Positions 24,296-38,077 are shown, numbered from the stretch's first letter. The stretch: 64,000 nucleotides of DNA from Codonopsis lanceolata (GCA_013146195.2 CM028378.1:40624828-40688827); one strand, 5' to 3'. Translations and numbers: made by a program. The notes: a model not told the origin generated them from the letters alone.

Positions 24296-25293
24296 GGGAT
24301 ACACTATTCAACCCCCAAAACCTATAAGCTACCGACCCCCAAAATTTTCCAAAATTATAAACTCCTTATTTTTACCCTTTCAATTAACCATCCCCAACTA
24401 ATTATACCCCCCTCATTCTCCTCTCTTTCTTTTCCCCACTACATGCCTCCATGTTTTCTCCCTCCCTCCCTTCTCTTTCCATGACTCCATCCCTCCCCCA
24501 CTCACTTTCCACCCCCTCTTCTTTTTCCGTCCCCCCTCCTTTCTCATCAATCCATCTTCTTCATTTATTTTTTCCAATCTTCCCCACAATCACATTGGTA
24601 CAACCTTTTTTTGTTAACGTTACACATTTTTTGCTTTAAATATTGTTTGAGAAAGTGTTATTTTGCTTGGAAAAATAGATCATCGTCGTGATTTGTTTGG
24701 ACCTGGGTGGCTGAAAATATTGGATGTGTTCGGCCATGGAAGCCCGAAAATATTCACGATGTTCGGCATTAGCACAACGAACAAATTTAATTTGTAGGAG
24801 TCCAGCTGCGAAGGTCTGAACAAATTGGTGATTTTCGGTAGGGGGAAACCGAACAGGGCTGTGAATTTCAGAAGGCCAGGTCCGAACAACCTTGCTAAAA
24901 AAATGTCATTTTTAACTATGGTTCTAAAACAACTTCTGGTCTAAAGAGTGTTTTTTGGCAGGTTCTCTCTCATATCTTCCTTTTTTTTTCTTTTCGTTGT
25001 GTTGTGTGTGCGTAAGTGGGGGAAGGGGAGAGGGTAACGGTTTTGGTGGGCGTGGCGGTATAGAGGGGGGGCATAGGAGGGAGTGAGACAGAAAACAGGG
25101 AGGCGTGGGGGGGAGAAGGAATGGTTGGAAGAAGAAGACACGGTGGCTGTGGGGGGAAGGAGGACACAGAGGCACTGGGGAGGGAGGAGGCAGTGAAGGT
25201 GAAGGGGGGTCAACTTATAAGGTGGGTAAAATGGGAAGAATGAGTTTTAGGGGGGTCAACTTATAGGTTTTGGGGGGCTGAATAGCGCGTCCC
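24296..25293. mobile_element. ~1 kb TIR element, copy 2
   Basis: Counterpart of 9517-10512, with TAATTTTT on both sides. Differs by small indels in the C-rich and G-rich ends; for example copy 1 ATAGCTGCCC is ATAGCGCGTCCC here. Confidence 0.65.
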
Positions 25294-25303
25294 TTAATTT
25301 TTA

Positions 25304-25768
25304 GGGTAAATTACTAATAACTCCCCTCAACTATGAGTTGTGTTCAAATTTCCCTCATCTCTAACTACTAATTGAAGCAATGTGCTCCCTCAACTTTTAC
25401 ATTTTCTTTAATCACAATTTTTGTTTAAGCACTGCCGTTTGAGTTGTCATGCTGAGACTCATGTGACCATCTTTAGATTATTTTTTTTTTAACCATAATA
25501 CCCTTTTTATGTATCAATTGATGATTTTACACTTGTTGCTATAAAACCTTCTTTGTGCCTAATAATGGTCAAAACAAACAATTTCTTATCTTTATTTTAA
25601 TATTATGGTAAAAATAATAAATAAAAGTGGTTACGTGAGTTTTAGATGGAAAAAAAATGTCAATTCAAATGACGGTGCCCAAAAGAAGGTGCAATCCAAG
25701 AAAAAAGATAGTTAAGGGGGGCAATTCAAACTCGGCCCATAATTGAGGGGAGTTATATATAATTTACC
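25304..25768. mobile_element. MITE with ~50-bp inverted ends, copy 2
   Basis: Counterpart of 10524-10986, nearly identical. Confidence 0.65.
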
Positions 25769-26029
25769 TCAATTTTTAATTTTTAAAAAGTATAAATTGA
25801 TACACCTAGAAAACATGTTGCTAATAAGAAGTCAAGACCCATATTCGAGTTAATCTCAACGTTCATTATTGTCATTAAGTAATACGATATAGTAATTGAA
25901 TGAAGTTGCCAACTCGCAAAGGTCAACGTTTCTTCACAAAAATGTTTTGCAAGATTAGACTATCAAATGTTAATAATTATTTTTGCACGGTACAATATGA
26001 GATATATATATTTTTTGTAATAATAATAT

Positions 26030-27454
26030 AACTTTTGGGCATTATAATTAGATTGTTAATCTTTTCCATGGTTATATTTTTTTTTCTATTGTTACTAATA
26101 TTAAACGATTTTTTTACCTAAATACTTCTAAAATTGACATAAAGTTTCTAACTAACGTGAGATACATATTTTGTATTAGTAATAATTGTAAAAATATTTT
26201 ATTTAAAGACTTTTAAAATTAACATCTAACTTGATAATAATATTACATTTAAAATTATAATTCATTTTTAAACAATGTGAGATACTTATTTTCTATTTTT
26301 ATTGGTAATGAAAGTTAAAGTCTTTTATCTAAAGACTTTTAAAACCAACATCACATTCTACTCATGTGGTATACATATTTTCTATTAGTAATAATAGTAG
26401 TAGATAAAAGACTTTTTAACCAACATTCTTTTCTAAATAATGTGGATACATATTTTCTATTGGTAATAATATAAAAATGTCTTTATCTAATGACTTATAA
26501 CCAATATTCATTTCTAAATAACGTGAGATACATTTTTTTGTAACCAATGTGTGATACATCATCTAAAACTTTTTAAAATAAATATCACTTTTCTAACCAA
26601 TGTGAAATACATATCATCATTTGGTAATAATAGTAAAAGTCTTTTATCTTAAAAATTTTATAACCAACATCTCTTCCTAAATAATGTGGGATACATCTCT
26701 TCTATTATATTGATAATAAAAGTAAGAGTCTTTTATCTAAAAACTTTTAAAACCAACATCATTTTTTTAACTAATGTAGGATATTTCTTTTATTAGTAAT
26801 AATAGTAAAAGTCTTTTATCTAAAATTAAAATTAACATCATTTTCTAACAAATGTGAGATATACATCTTCTATTGATAATAATGCTAGAAATCTTATATC
26901 TAAAGATTTTGAAAACCATCATTACTCTCTACCAAATGCATGATACATTTATTCTATTGGTAATAATTGTATTATTAAAACCAACATTAATTTATAACCA
27001 ATGTGTGATATATCTCTTCTATTAATAATAATAGTAAAATACTTTGTAACCAATGTAAGATATATGCATCTATAATATTTGTAACAAAAAGTCTTTAATC
27101 TCAAGACTTTTTAAACCCACATTTATTTTTAAACAATGTGAGATACATATCTTTTATTGGTAATAAAAGTAAAAGTCTTTAATATAAGACTTTTAAAACT
27201 AACATATTTTTCTAAACAATATAAGATACATCTATTCTGTGGTGATAAAAATAATTTTTTTTTATAAAATACTTTCAAAACGAACATCAATTTATAATCA
27301 ATGTAAGATACATATTTTCTATTGGTAATATTAGTATATATGTATTTCATATTTGTTATAAATTGATTTTGGTTTTAAAAGTTATTAGATTAAAAATCTA
27401 ACATTTTATTACTAATAAAAGAGTTGTATCCCACATTGGTTTGAAAATAATGTT

Positions 27455-27524
<70 letters not shown>

Positions 27525-29325
27525 ACTTCTACTATTAACAATAGAAGAGATTAATAGTAAAAATTAATATCTCATTATTGTATTAATTATTAATACCTAT
27601 TATTAATAGGTAAGGATTGAGAAACAATGAGTCACATATGAATGCTTAAGAATAATAATAGTATTATTGTTATTAAAAAATAATAGCAATAGTAATAGTA
27701 ATAATAAAAATAATATTGTACAATTCTTATCATCATTATCATGAATGAAAAAAAACGTTCAAATGAAAGCTTTTTAACATATCTGCGTTAGTAGACACCT
27801 TAAATTTTAGATTTTATGGTATTAAAATATTTATTTTGAGACTCTTAAAATCATTATTCATATTCTAACAATGTGAGATACTTCTTTTATATTTCTATTG
27901 GTAATAAAAGTTTAAAACTTATCTAAGGACTTTTAAAGCAAACATCTCTTTCTAACCATGTAGTATACATTTCTTTCTAACCATGTGGTACACATATTTT
28001 CTATTGGTAATAATAGTATTTTTAAAACCAGCATTAATTTCTAATAAATATGAGATACATTCTTTGATAGTAATAATAATAATCTTTTATATAAAAACTT
28101 TTGAAATCAACATCTTTTCCTAAATAATGTGAGATACATCTCTTCTATTGGTTATAATATAAAAATAATAATAGTAGTAGTATTTTATCTAAAGAGTTTT
28201 GAAACTAACATCTTTTTGTAAACAATGTGTGATACATCTCTTGCATTGATAATAATATAAAAATTCTTTTATCTATGAATTTTATAACCAATATATGTTT
28301 CTAAATAATGCGGATCTTGTAACCAATGGGAGATATATTATCTAAAAACATTTTAAACCAATATCACTTTCCTAACCAATGTGAAATACATATTTTTTCT
28401 ATTGGTATTAAGTCTTTTATAAAAAAAAAACTTTTAATACCTACATCACTCTCTAACCAATGTAGAATACATCTCATCATTTGGTAATAGTAGTAGAAGT
28501 TTTTTATCTAAAAAAAATATAAAACCAACATCTCTTTCTATACAATGAGATGCATCTCTTGTCTTCTCTTTTATTAATGATAAAAGTAGAAGTCTTTTTA
28601 TTTAATTTTTTTAAAATCAACATCACTTTTTAACCAATGTAAGATTTATCTCTTTTATTGATAATAATAGTAATTTAAAACCAACATCAATTTATAATAA
28701 AAGTGTGATATATATCTTCTATCTCTAATAATAGTAAGTCTTTTATATAATCTAAATAAAAATAATTAAAAATTAACATCATTTTTTAACCAATGTGAGA
28801 TATACATCTTTTATTGGTAATAATGGTAGAAATTTTTTATCAAAAGACTTTGAAAACCAACATCACTTTCTAACCAATGTATGGTACATCTCTTCAATTG
28901 GTAATTAATAATAATATTTTTTAAACAAACATCAATTTCTAACCAATGTGGGATACATATTTTCTATTGGTAATAATAGTAGAATATTTTGTAACCTATG
29001 TGAGATACATCTCTTATAAAAGTGAAAATCTTTAGTGTAAAGACTTTAAAATATAACATTTTCTTTTTAAACAATGTGTTGTACATCTTTTTTATTGGTA
29101 ATAATGTAAAATAATTTAAAATCACCATCATTTTCTAACCAATGTGAGATATACATCTTCTATTGATAATAATGATAGAAGTCATTTACCAAATGACTTT
29201 GAAAACCAACATCACTTTCCAACCAATGTATGATACATCTTTTCTATTGGTACTTAATAATTATATTTTTAAAACCAACATCAATTTCTAACCAATGTGG
29301 GATACATCTCTTCTATTGTTGAAAA
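26030..29325 (+). repeat. Degenerate ~80-bp hairpin array, copy 2
   Basis: Same order of units as 11240-14525. It preserves a few modules lost in copy 1, such as TATTTTTATTGGTAATGAAAGTTAAAGTC near 26290-26320, showing slow unit turnover between the copies. Confidence 0.8.
27457..27522. repeat. (TA)n tract inside inverted array unit, copy 2
   Basis: About 33 TA units in the same place as 12667-12728. Confidence 0.95.
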
Positions 29326-29337
29326 AATAGTGTTTTT

Positions 29338-29700
29338 TAAGAAATTGTGCAACTTGAGGCACAAATTTCTTTATGTGTCATTTGTTTGTTGGCGAAAGTA
29401 ATTGTACAAATGTGTTCTACTCGGTGAGAGCATCAAAATGATTTATTTTTTTTGTCCAAATCGAGTTTTGGATGAATAAGATATCAAGACTTAAAATATA
29501 ATAATTGTTAAGAAATTATTGTTTTTAGTGAAAAAAAATTATGCAACTTGAGGTACAAATTTCTTGATGTGTCATTTGTTTGTTGGCAAAAGTAATTGTG
29601 CAAATGTGTTCTACTCGGCAAGAGCATCGAAATGATATATTTATTTTTCCAAATCAAGTTTTGGATGAATAAGATATTAAGGCTTAAAGTATGGTGTTAG
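29338..29700 (+). repeat. ~190-bp tandem duplication, copy 2
   Basis: GCAACTTGAGGCACAAATTT at 29349 and GCAACTTGAGGTACAAATTT at 29543. Counterpart of 14541-14905. Confidence 0.85.
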
Positions 29701-29999
29701 AAGTGAGTCATTAGAAGTAATGTCTCACATTAAAGAGTTTTATCCTACATTGGTTAGAAGTAATGTTAATTGTAAAAGTTTTTAAATATAAGTCTTCTAC
29801 TATTGACAATACAAAAAGTTATATATACTAATACTAATACTAATACCTCTTATCATATTGACTATTATTATTATTATGTATTATTATTAGTTAATGGCTA
29901 GAAAATCAAAAGTTTTTAAAGTCTCCACATGGATACTTTACAATGAAGATTTATCAAAAGGTGGTGAAGTGGTACAACCATAGTGCTCCTCACCAACTT

Positions 30000-30002
<3 letters not shown>

Positions 30003-30064
<62 letters not shown>
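30003..30064. repeat. (TA)n-(GA)n compound microsatellite, copy 2
   Basis: About 19 TA then about 11 GA units, against about 46 and 9 in copy 1. Confidence 0.95.
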
Positions 30065-30065
<1 letters not shown>

Positions 30066-30190
30066 AAGTGTTTAAAGTAAGTTTCATGTTGTCGAGTAAG
30101 CATGAAATCCTCGTACCAACTCTTACCTTGAACCAGTTCTGAGAAATAAGTCAATCACCACTCAGACCTCAAGATTGTATGACCATATAT

Positions 30191-30222
30191 GATACTCCTT
30201 CTATTTTGGGCAAAGACTAGTC
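30191..30222. mobile_element. Left end of a MITE split by Copia element B
   Basis: TACTCCTTCTATTTTGGGCA then AAGACTAGTC matches the first 30 bases of the MITE at 5328-5512. The other end is found at 38402-38559, on the far side of the Copia. The same left end occurs in copy 1 at 15427-15456. Confidence 0.65.
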
Positions 30223-30534
30223 TAAAATGATTTGTATTTTATATTTTGTGAAGAACATAAGAGAGAGAGAGAGAGAGAGTATCTTTCTCTCCTATATTGA
30301 TGAACTCAACTTATGTCTGATACAACTGAAGATCGAATATATACATAGAAGAACATAAAATATCTCTTATGATCTAACAAACACATTGCATCATCATGAC
30401 ATAAACAAGCTAACTGATTCTAACCAACTGCCTCATTATTCACTCGACACCCTTCATCTTCTGTGATGTTGCAATCTGTCTTCTTAAGTTTCCCTCCTTT
30501 AATAGCATGACTAGTGTGATTGTCTTCATTTATA
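30223..30534 (-). repeat. 3' LTR of Copia element B
   Basis: Minus strand starts TATAAATGAAGACAATC and ends AAATCATTTTA; a (GA)n run lies in its second half. The inward neighbour is the purine tract seen as GCCCCCCTCAATCC on the plus strand. Confidence 0.8.
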
Positions 30535-30535
30535 G

Positions 30536-33500
30536 CCCCCCTCAATCCCAAAGTATGAAATAAGTTGAATACATTGAGCTTGGATAAAAATAAATGAAAA
30601 GCATGAGAGGCCAAAGCCTTGGTGAAGAGATAAGCAAGTTGCAGTTTAGTAGAAATGTATGCGGGAGAAACAATGTCAGCAAGAACCTTATCCCTGACTA
30701 GATGACAATAAATCTCGATATGTTTCGTACGCTTATGAAACACAGGATTAGATGCCAAACTAAGAGCTGATTGATTATCACAATGCAAAGGAACTGGGGT
30801 GAGACCAGGAACACCAAAATCCTTTAATAGAGCTAAAAACCAGACAACTTCACATGAGGCATTGGCAATGCTCATGTATTCAGCCTCACAAGAGGAACGA
30901 GAAACAACACTATGTTTCTTAGCTTTCCAGGACACTAAAAAAGGCCGTAGCAACACATAATAACCAGATAATGATCTTCTTGTCAGGGAACATGAGGCCC
31001 AGTCAACATCATAAAACACTGACAGAGATAGAGAACTGGAAGAGGGATAAAGTAGACCTTGGCATATAGTCCCTTTAAGATACCTCACCAGTTTTAAAGC
31101 AGCCTCCTAGTGAGGCACACGTAGACTTGATTGGAACTGACTGAGGATATGAACAACATATGCAATATCAGGCCTAGTTATAGACAAATAGATAAGTCTC
31201 CAAACTAGCCTTATGTATTTAGAAATGTCAGGTAGTAAAGGACCCTGAATAGCAGTCAGACCATGTTTCTGTTTCTTAGGAATTTTGGAGGATTTAGCAG
31301 ACATAAATCCTACATCTGAAACTATGTCCAAAGTATATTTTCTTTGGTGAATACATATCCCTGCAGTAGATCTAGCTATTTCAATTCCTAGGAAAAATTT
31401 AAGAAGACCAAGATTTTTTATATTAAAGTGACTGTGGAGATGAGATTTGACTGCATCAATAGTAGCAGTTATCACCAAAGAATGAGGATATCATCAACAT
31501 AAACAAGGATAGTAGTGAATGAACCAGCCTTAGTGAGTGTAAACAATGTATGATCACTTTTGGACTCTTGAAATCCAAAGGCAAGTAATGTAGCTGCAAA
31601 CTTACTATACCATTGTCTTGGGGCTTATTTAAGCCCATAAAGAAATTTGAGCAGCTTACAGACTAGGGGTGTAGAAGAAGCTGGAAGAGGATAACCAGGA
31701 GGGGGCTTCATATATACCTCTTCATCAAGGTCGCCATGCAGAAATGCATTAGCTACATCCATCTGGGATAAATGCCACCTTTTTATAGCAGTTAGAGCCA
31801 AGAACACTTTGGCTGTAGTCATTTTTGCCACAGGGATAAAAGTTTCAAAGAAGTCCTCACCTTCTGTCTGTGTGAACCCCTTAGTTACCAGCCGAGCCTT
31901 ATACTTGTCTAAACAACCATCAACTTTAAACTTCAACCTATACACCCACTTGCAACCCACAACTGACTTGTTAGGAGGAAGAGTCTGCAATTTCCAATTA
32001 TTATTTTGTTCTAAAGCCATTAGTTTAGCTTGCATAGCTTGACACAAGTTATGATCTTTTAAAACTTGGGCATAAGTAGTAGGTTCAGATAGAGGTGAAA
32101 TATGACATATATAAGAGTAGTATGAAGAAGAAATAGAGGAATAAGATAAGGAAGATGACAAACCTGCAAAGCAAGCAGAGTTGGTAAATGAGTAAAAAAG
32201 ACATGTATAGTCGTTATATTTACTTGGCACATGTCTCTCTCTGACTGGCCTAGAAGGAATATCAACTGAGGGATAAGATGTAGATGAAGAAGGTGCAGAT
32301 GAAGTACTTGGTGTAAAAGGAGATGAAAGATGGGAAATGGAAGTAGGTAATAAAGAGATGGGAGTGGATACTGAAGGAATGGGAGTAGATTCAGTAGATA
32401 GGTGTGATTCAGTAGATGGGTGTGGTTCAGTAGATGGGTGTGGTTCAGCAGGTGTGTGTGGTTCAGTAGGTAGGTGTGGTTCAGCAGGTGGGTATGGTTA
32501 TCAACGAGAGTTAAAATAAGTTAAAACCATTGTATGTTTTGTGATGATAAGGTCCCCAAACATCACAGTGAATTAAAGAGAAAGGTGTAGTAGCATGACT
32601 GGAGCTGACAGGAAATGATATTTGACATTGCTTTGAAATATGATAGATATCACATACATTTGACAAGTCTTGTTTATTATAGATAATGGGATAATGTTAA
32701 AGAGTTTGCAACGGAACATGACCTAGTCTATGGTGCTAAATAGTGTCAGATGCAAAACAAACACCAGAAACAAACAACCTAGGCAGAGAGATATAAACAG
32801 TGCCATGTAGATCCAACTTGTACATACCTTTATCCAACTTACCAATCCCCTTCAGGCACTTGTAAGTTGAGTCCTGGAAGAGGCAGTGAGTAGGAAAAAA
32901 TGTCAAAAAACAGTTACTATGAGCAGTTAACTTACTCACAGACATCAGGTTGAATGAAAAGGCTGGTACACACAGGACATAAAAAGAGTGTTATCTATAC
33001 CAAAATGGAGCACAACCTGACCAACATTAGACACTAGAGTAGTAATACCATTGGGTAAGTAAATAATAGAAGAAAAAGGCTTAGGATCAACAAGTAAAGA
33101 AAATGAAGAAACAATATGATTTGTAGCTCCAGAGTCTATAATCCATTCAAGGGCATTGTATGCATTGTTACTAATTTGAGCAGAACTCATAATAGTAGGA
33201 GTTGTAGCAACTTGATCAGTAGTAGGATTGAGTGGAGGATAGGTAGAGCACCCTTGATTGATCAGATCCAAGAGTTGATTGTAGTGATCTTTGGACATGG
33301 AGACATTACCATTTCCAGCATCTGCAATATCAGATGAAGGCATAGCTGCAGCATTCACATAAGTAGTAGTGGAAGGGATACTTACATTGGACCTGTTCTT
33401 TAGGTTCTTTAGCATTTTGGCAAGATCAGGAGTTATGCCATGAAGCTTGTGCCAATCTGGAAACCCTAGCAGAAAGAAACAAGTATCCCTTGTGTGTCTT

Positions 33501-34400
33501 GTACCTCCACAATGATCACATGATAAGTAACCTTTGAGATTACCTCTTTTTCCAGTGGCATTAGGCCCTTTTCCAGATCCAGTAGAGTGAGTTTTCATAG
33601 TAGGTAGGTTCTTGGCAAATAAGGCAATAGTAACATTTGAATCCAGAATTCCAGGACTGGAAGTTTGCAATATAGAGTATTCCTTAATTCTTTCATCTTG
33701 CAAAGATAAGGAAGTGCTTATGTTGGGTATTTGTCTCATGGCTAAAATGCTGCTACAAATTACAGAATAGGCTTCATTGAGTCCAATAAGGAACTGAGTA
33801 ACCGTTTGAACTTAATTGTGTCTTCCATCTTTTTTATTAATCCACATGAACATGCACACATACACTTAGGCATAACACTAACCTCCTCAAATTCATTCCA
33901 AGTAGATCTGAATTTCGTAAAATAAGTAATGATCGACATTGTTCCTTGCTGTAAGTTCATCATTTCTTTCTTGATTTGAAATATATGAGTTCCATTTCCT
34001 TGAGTGAATCTACACTCTAAATCATCCCAGATTTCCTTAGTTGTTTTTAAGTTACAAGACTGGCATTAATTTCTGATGAGATGGCATTCAACAGCCATGA
34101 AATAACCATGTCATTGCATAGTTGCCAATGTGACAAGTATTTTGAATTCAGATTTGGTTTCTTGTGAAAACCAGTTGCAATTCCAAGTTTTAGTTTAGAT
34201 GAAAAAACTATTATCATTGCTCTTTTTCATTGATTGTAATTGCTGTTACTGAGAACATGTGTGACTAAATTCATTCATGGGTGGTCATTTGGATGCAAAT
34301 ACAATGGATGTGGGGCATGAATTGCAAAATATACCTCAACAGATTCGTATTCATCAATTTCTTTAGTTGCATGTTGCTGCAGAATTGTAGGTTGTGGCTG
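30536..34400 (-). pseudogene. Copia element B gag-pol, defective
   Basis: Order on the minus strand. Gag-protease (32945-33739 plus remnants to 34400) has the CCHC knuckle CDHCGGTRHTRDTC and the protease motif WIIDSGATNH. An integrase stump (about 32520-32940) reads CDVWGPYHHKTYNG and then stops matching, so most of the DDE core is missing. A Ser-Thr-Glu-Pro repeat hinge follows. RT (31107-32230) carries KARLVTKGFTQTEG, QMDVANAFLHGDL and, after a frameshift near 31480-31625, the YVDD region; RNase H is at 30420-31088 (LTRRSLSGYYVLL, HCDNQSALSLASN). Stops and frameshifts make it non-autonomous. Confidence 0.85.
32388..32497 (-). repeat. 18-bp repeat encoding STEPHP hexapeptides
   Basis: About six units of GGTGTGGTTCAGTAGATG on the plus strand. 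On the minus strand the in-phase reading is Ser-Thr-Glu-Pro-His-Pro repeated. It sits in the linker between integrase and RT of Copia element B. The plus-strand open frame here (32337-32519) is its shadow. Confidence 0.75.
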
Positions 34401-34401
34401 T

Positions 34402-37400
34402 TGTAATACCCCAAAATTTTATTTTATTTTGTTATAACAAATAAATTATTGTTATAATATTTTTTAAATATTTGACCAAGTAGTTGGTTTGACTTTATGA
34501 AATAGAAATGATATTATAGTTAGTATTGATTATGTTTAATTGGGCATGATTTGGTTAATTAAGAATTGTCCAATAGGAGGCTTCCACCTTTAAAAATGTT
34601 TAAGCCAACATTTGTCACCTCCTACTTTATAATGACTCACCCAAATTGTTCCATTTGCTGGAGACTTATCAAGGAAGGATAGTAATTATTTCCTTCCTCT
34701 TCATTTTTGTTTCTTTTGGCCGTGCGTAATCGGAGAGAGGGAGGAATTCATTTCTTTCACGGCTCCTTAATTCGGCCGATTGGGAGAGAGTTTTAAAATG
34801 AGTTTTTATGGGTGATTAATCATATGGGCTGGAATTTTAGGAGTCTAAATAAGTGTTAGGCTTTCTTTTTCTATCCTCTCCTCCACTACCGTATACGAGG
34901 GAGGGACAATTCAAGTTGGTGTTTTTGATTATTTGAGCTAGTTTACACCGATCACGTTGCAGAAGCTTCGGGGTCATGCCATAGACTATTTTGGGAGGTT
35001 GTAAATAATATTTAATCGGTAGAAATTTCACTAATTGGTAAGTTACTATTCCCTTGTTTGTTTGTTTGTGTATGCAATAATATATGCTACATATGATGTT
35101 TCCGTTGTAATATATTAGTTAACGGGTATAAAATATACTGCTTGTTAATTGTTTTAAGTTGGAAATTTGTATATGTATTCGTAGTAAATAATTACTCCGT
35201 TTAATCGGTAAAATAGCCGATAGGAATGAAATAGGGTAATAATGCATAATGTCAATTATGACCTAAAAATAATGGAGTTGTAATTATTAAATCTTCGGGA
35301 TCTAATTCGTTTTATAATTGACTGTATGAAGTCAATTTTAGTGAAATAAATTATTTGGAGTAGTGTAACTAACTCCTATGATATTGGTAATTATGTAGGA
35401 GATGATTATACCCTTATAAAGTTACGATGCGACAATAAGAAATTGTTATTTGATGTTTATTGGTTAATAAATAATTAGTGATTGTGGCCAAAAGTGTTGT
35501 AGTATTATAATTGACGACATGGTTAAATTGTGTGACAGTAAAATATTAAATGAGGGAATATCATATTAGTCCCTACGTGTTAAGAATATTATTGTGCTAT
35601 TGTAATTGACTTTACGGAGTCAAATTGGGGTTGACTAATAGTTAATTCAACGGAGTAGTTTAGTTCCGACAGGGAATTAAAGTATTTTAAATGATATTAT
35701 TCCTAAGCTGAACTTATTATGTTTTGGAAATAATTAACAGCGAGTAAATTGAGGATTGAGTAGATGTTATAAGATATGAAAACACTATCTAAAATTCAGT
35801 TACGTGAAGTTGTAACAATTAATGAATGCTTGTATTCTTGTACTGAATGACATGTAGATTCGTACTAGTTATGAGTATAAATAATTATATGTCAATTGAT
35901 GGATATTACAGCTATTTAATAGCAAATAGCTTTTGGGTTTGTGACTTAATAGAGTCAATATTTAAGATAAGTAAGTTATCTGAATTGAATGATTGATTCC
36001 TACGTTTAAAGAGAAGTGGCTAGGTTTCAATGTGGAATTGTTACGAGATATTGTAACTCCAAGTCAGTTACGGGACAATATTTTGTGGATCAAGTACTTG
36101 TAGATTGTGCATGATACTTTGTTGGGTAGTAGACATTTATGGCTTGTTCCTATGATTGATTTGAAACACAGGACTTGTAAGCTTGGGTGTAGTATTGGTG
36201 AAGAGTGATTAACCTAGATGAAGTTAATCATGAGTATGTTACGAAACTTATATAAAGAGTTAAAGTGCTCGTAAGTATTGTTTGACATAGTTATAAATAG
36301 CGGGATTGAGAACATGTTCTTATCATTATATGTACACCATTTGGGTACCAGATAGTCATAAACTAAAATATAAAGTTTATGGGTGATATAGATTATCATT
36401 GGCAACAAGTTGGTGTATTGTGTATAGTAGAGTCATTGACCTGCTCTTCGACTATCTAGTGTTTGATACTCACAAATAGCTAGTGACAACATTGCATGTT
36501 ATAAGACATAGTGTTCAATTCAAATACTCGCTAGAAGTCGCGTAGTATTTTATGATGTAATAGCTATGAACACAATTACGATTCTAATGTAATGTGTAGT
36601 TACCTATGTGTTTTATGAATAATATAGATTCAATGGTGTGCTTGAGATTGTCATAAAAGAGTCTAGTATTTACAGACTTGTCTTTTATAATTGGTGTTTG
36701 TGGTAGGACCAGTGGTCTACTCTTGTGTTGTTGAACGTTTAGTAGTTACTAATGTTGCATTCGTTATCGTTAAATTTAGCTATAGTGTTTGTTTAAGCAA
36801 TTACATGCTTGATATGTGTGTTGAGCTCCCATACTTGGAACTCAGTAACTGTGTTTATTTACAAGCAAACATTCATGCATTGTATATATGTTGGGTTCTT
36901 ATACTTTGAACTCAACAGTTGTGTTTATTACAAATAAACATCTACTTGTGCATTACATTGAGTCCAGCTGGCATTTGTGGCTTTGTCAACAATGGGACAA
37001 CAATAGTCTTTACGAGAGTTAAATCTCATGATCGCTATGGATCGTTGCATGGTCTCTCCCTTGTTATTGGTCGTAACAAGGATGTAGCCTTTGTTAGAGC
37101 AATTTGCATGATAGACAAAAGGCTATACACTTGGTAAAACTCGGGGTAATAAGACTCATGGTTAAGTCCTAAGGTCATTGGTTCTGGATACTATTGGGTT
37201 CAGATATGGATATTGGTTCTAGATACTATTGGGTTTAAACATTGGTTTGGCATGTGTACAGACATGATTCTCGCGCGTGCACTGCAGCATCAACATAGTT
37301 ATGGGAATTGAAAAGCAGGACAAGACGGAAAGCTCTCCTGCAGTTGTATATCCTGGTTTATGTGTTTAATTACGTTGGGTCAATGTGCATTATAATATGA

Positions 37401-38077
37401 TCAACGTGATGTGTGCAAGTATTTGTACATCTATACTTGATTGACTGATATGATGTTTATATGTGCATAACATCATGCCATGTAGTTGTATGTAGTAATT
37501 TACTGAGTTATCACTCACCACATGTTTGTTTGCTTTAGTGTGCAGTTTTTCAGGAATTTAATCTAGCGAGATCGGGAGTTCCCATGTGATCTGCGAGACA
37601 CGTGAGACCTAGCAGGTTGTTTTGGGTTGTAGCTCTAGAAGGCTTGTTTTGTATAGTTTTGAGGATGGTGATGTATAGAGTTATATAGACTCTATTTTGG
37701 GTTTTGATTGTTACTGGTATATTATATTTCACTAATTGGTTGGCTTAGAACCGTTGTATTTAGTTCACGAGTAATAGCTTGTTGAGTTTTGTTTTCCGGC
37801 TTTTTAGAAGCTGTGATGTTTCTATTATTCACAAGAGTGATTATGTTTTATCAGGTGTCTTTTGTTCAGCCCGTAATTAGTAAGGGCCTTGTAGGTATTT
37901 TATGTGTTTATTGAACGCTTGACCCGAGGCTCGTATAGAGATTTGGGATCGGGCATTTTAACTATGATTCCTTAGAAATTTGATCTTCTCCTGGCATCTT
38001 CGATGGATTTTGATGTTTATCGGGTTTGAGAAATGCATTGATTATTTATTTCAAAATGCGAAAACTCGAATTATATG
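34402..38077. mobile_element. 3.7 kb AT-rich non-coding insertion, possible solo LTR
   Basis: Begins TGTAATACCCCAAAATTTTA, a start common in plant Gypsy LTRs, and interrupts Copia element B beside its primer-binding site. The five bases on the left are GCTGT and on the right GCTTT, a one-mismatch candidate duplication. No frame longer than about 72 codons and no recognisable protein. The right end (CGAATTATAT) does not end in CA, so the LTR reading is uncertain; a non-autonomous element of another type is possible. Confidence 0.4.

Larger units (their letters stand above)
21057..31709 (+). repeat. Large duplicated segment, copy 2 (10.65 kb)
   Basis: Collinear with 6184-16904 and in the same orientation. 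It begins exactly at the end of the Copia A LTR; after 31709 the sequence continues through Copia B where copy 1 is cut by the gap. From 21057 to about 25300 this copy carries many CTG/CAG-linked small changes; after that it is close to copy 1. Confidence 0.9.

Noticed and set aside
32337..32519. Gly/Ser/Val-rich plus-strand frame
   Set aside because: It is the antisense of the STEPHP repeat in Copia B.
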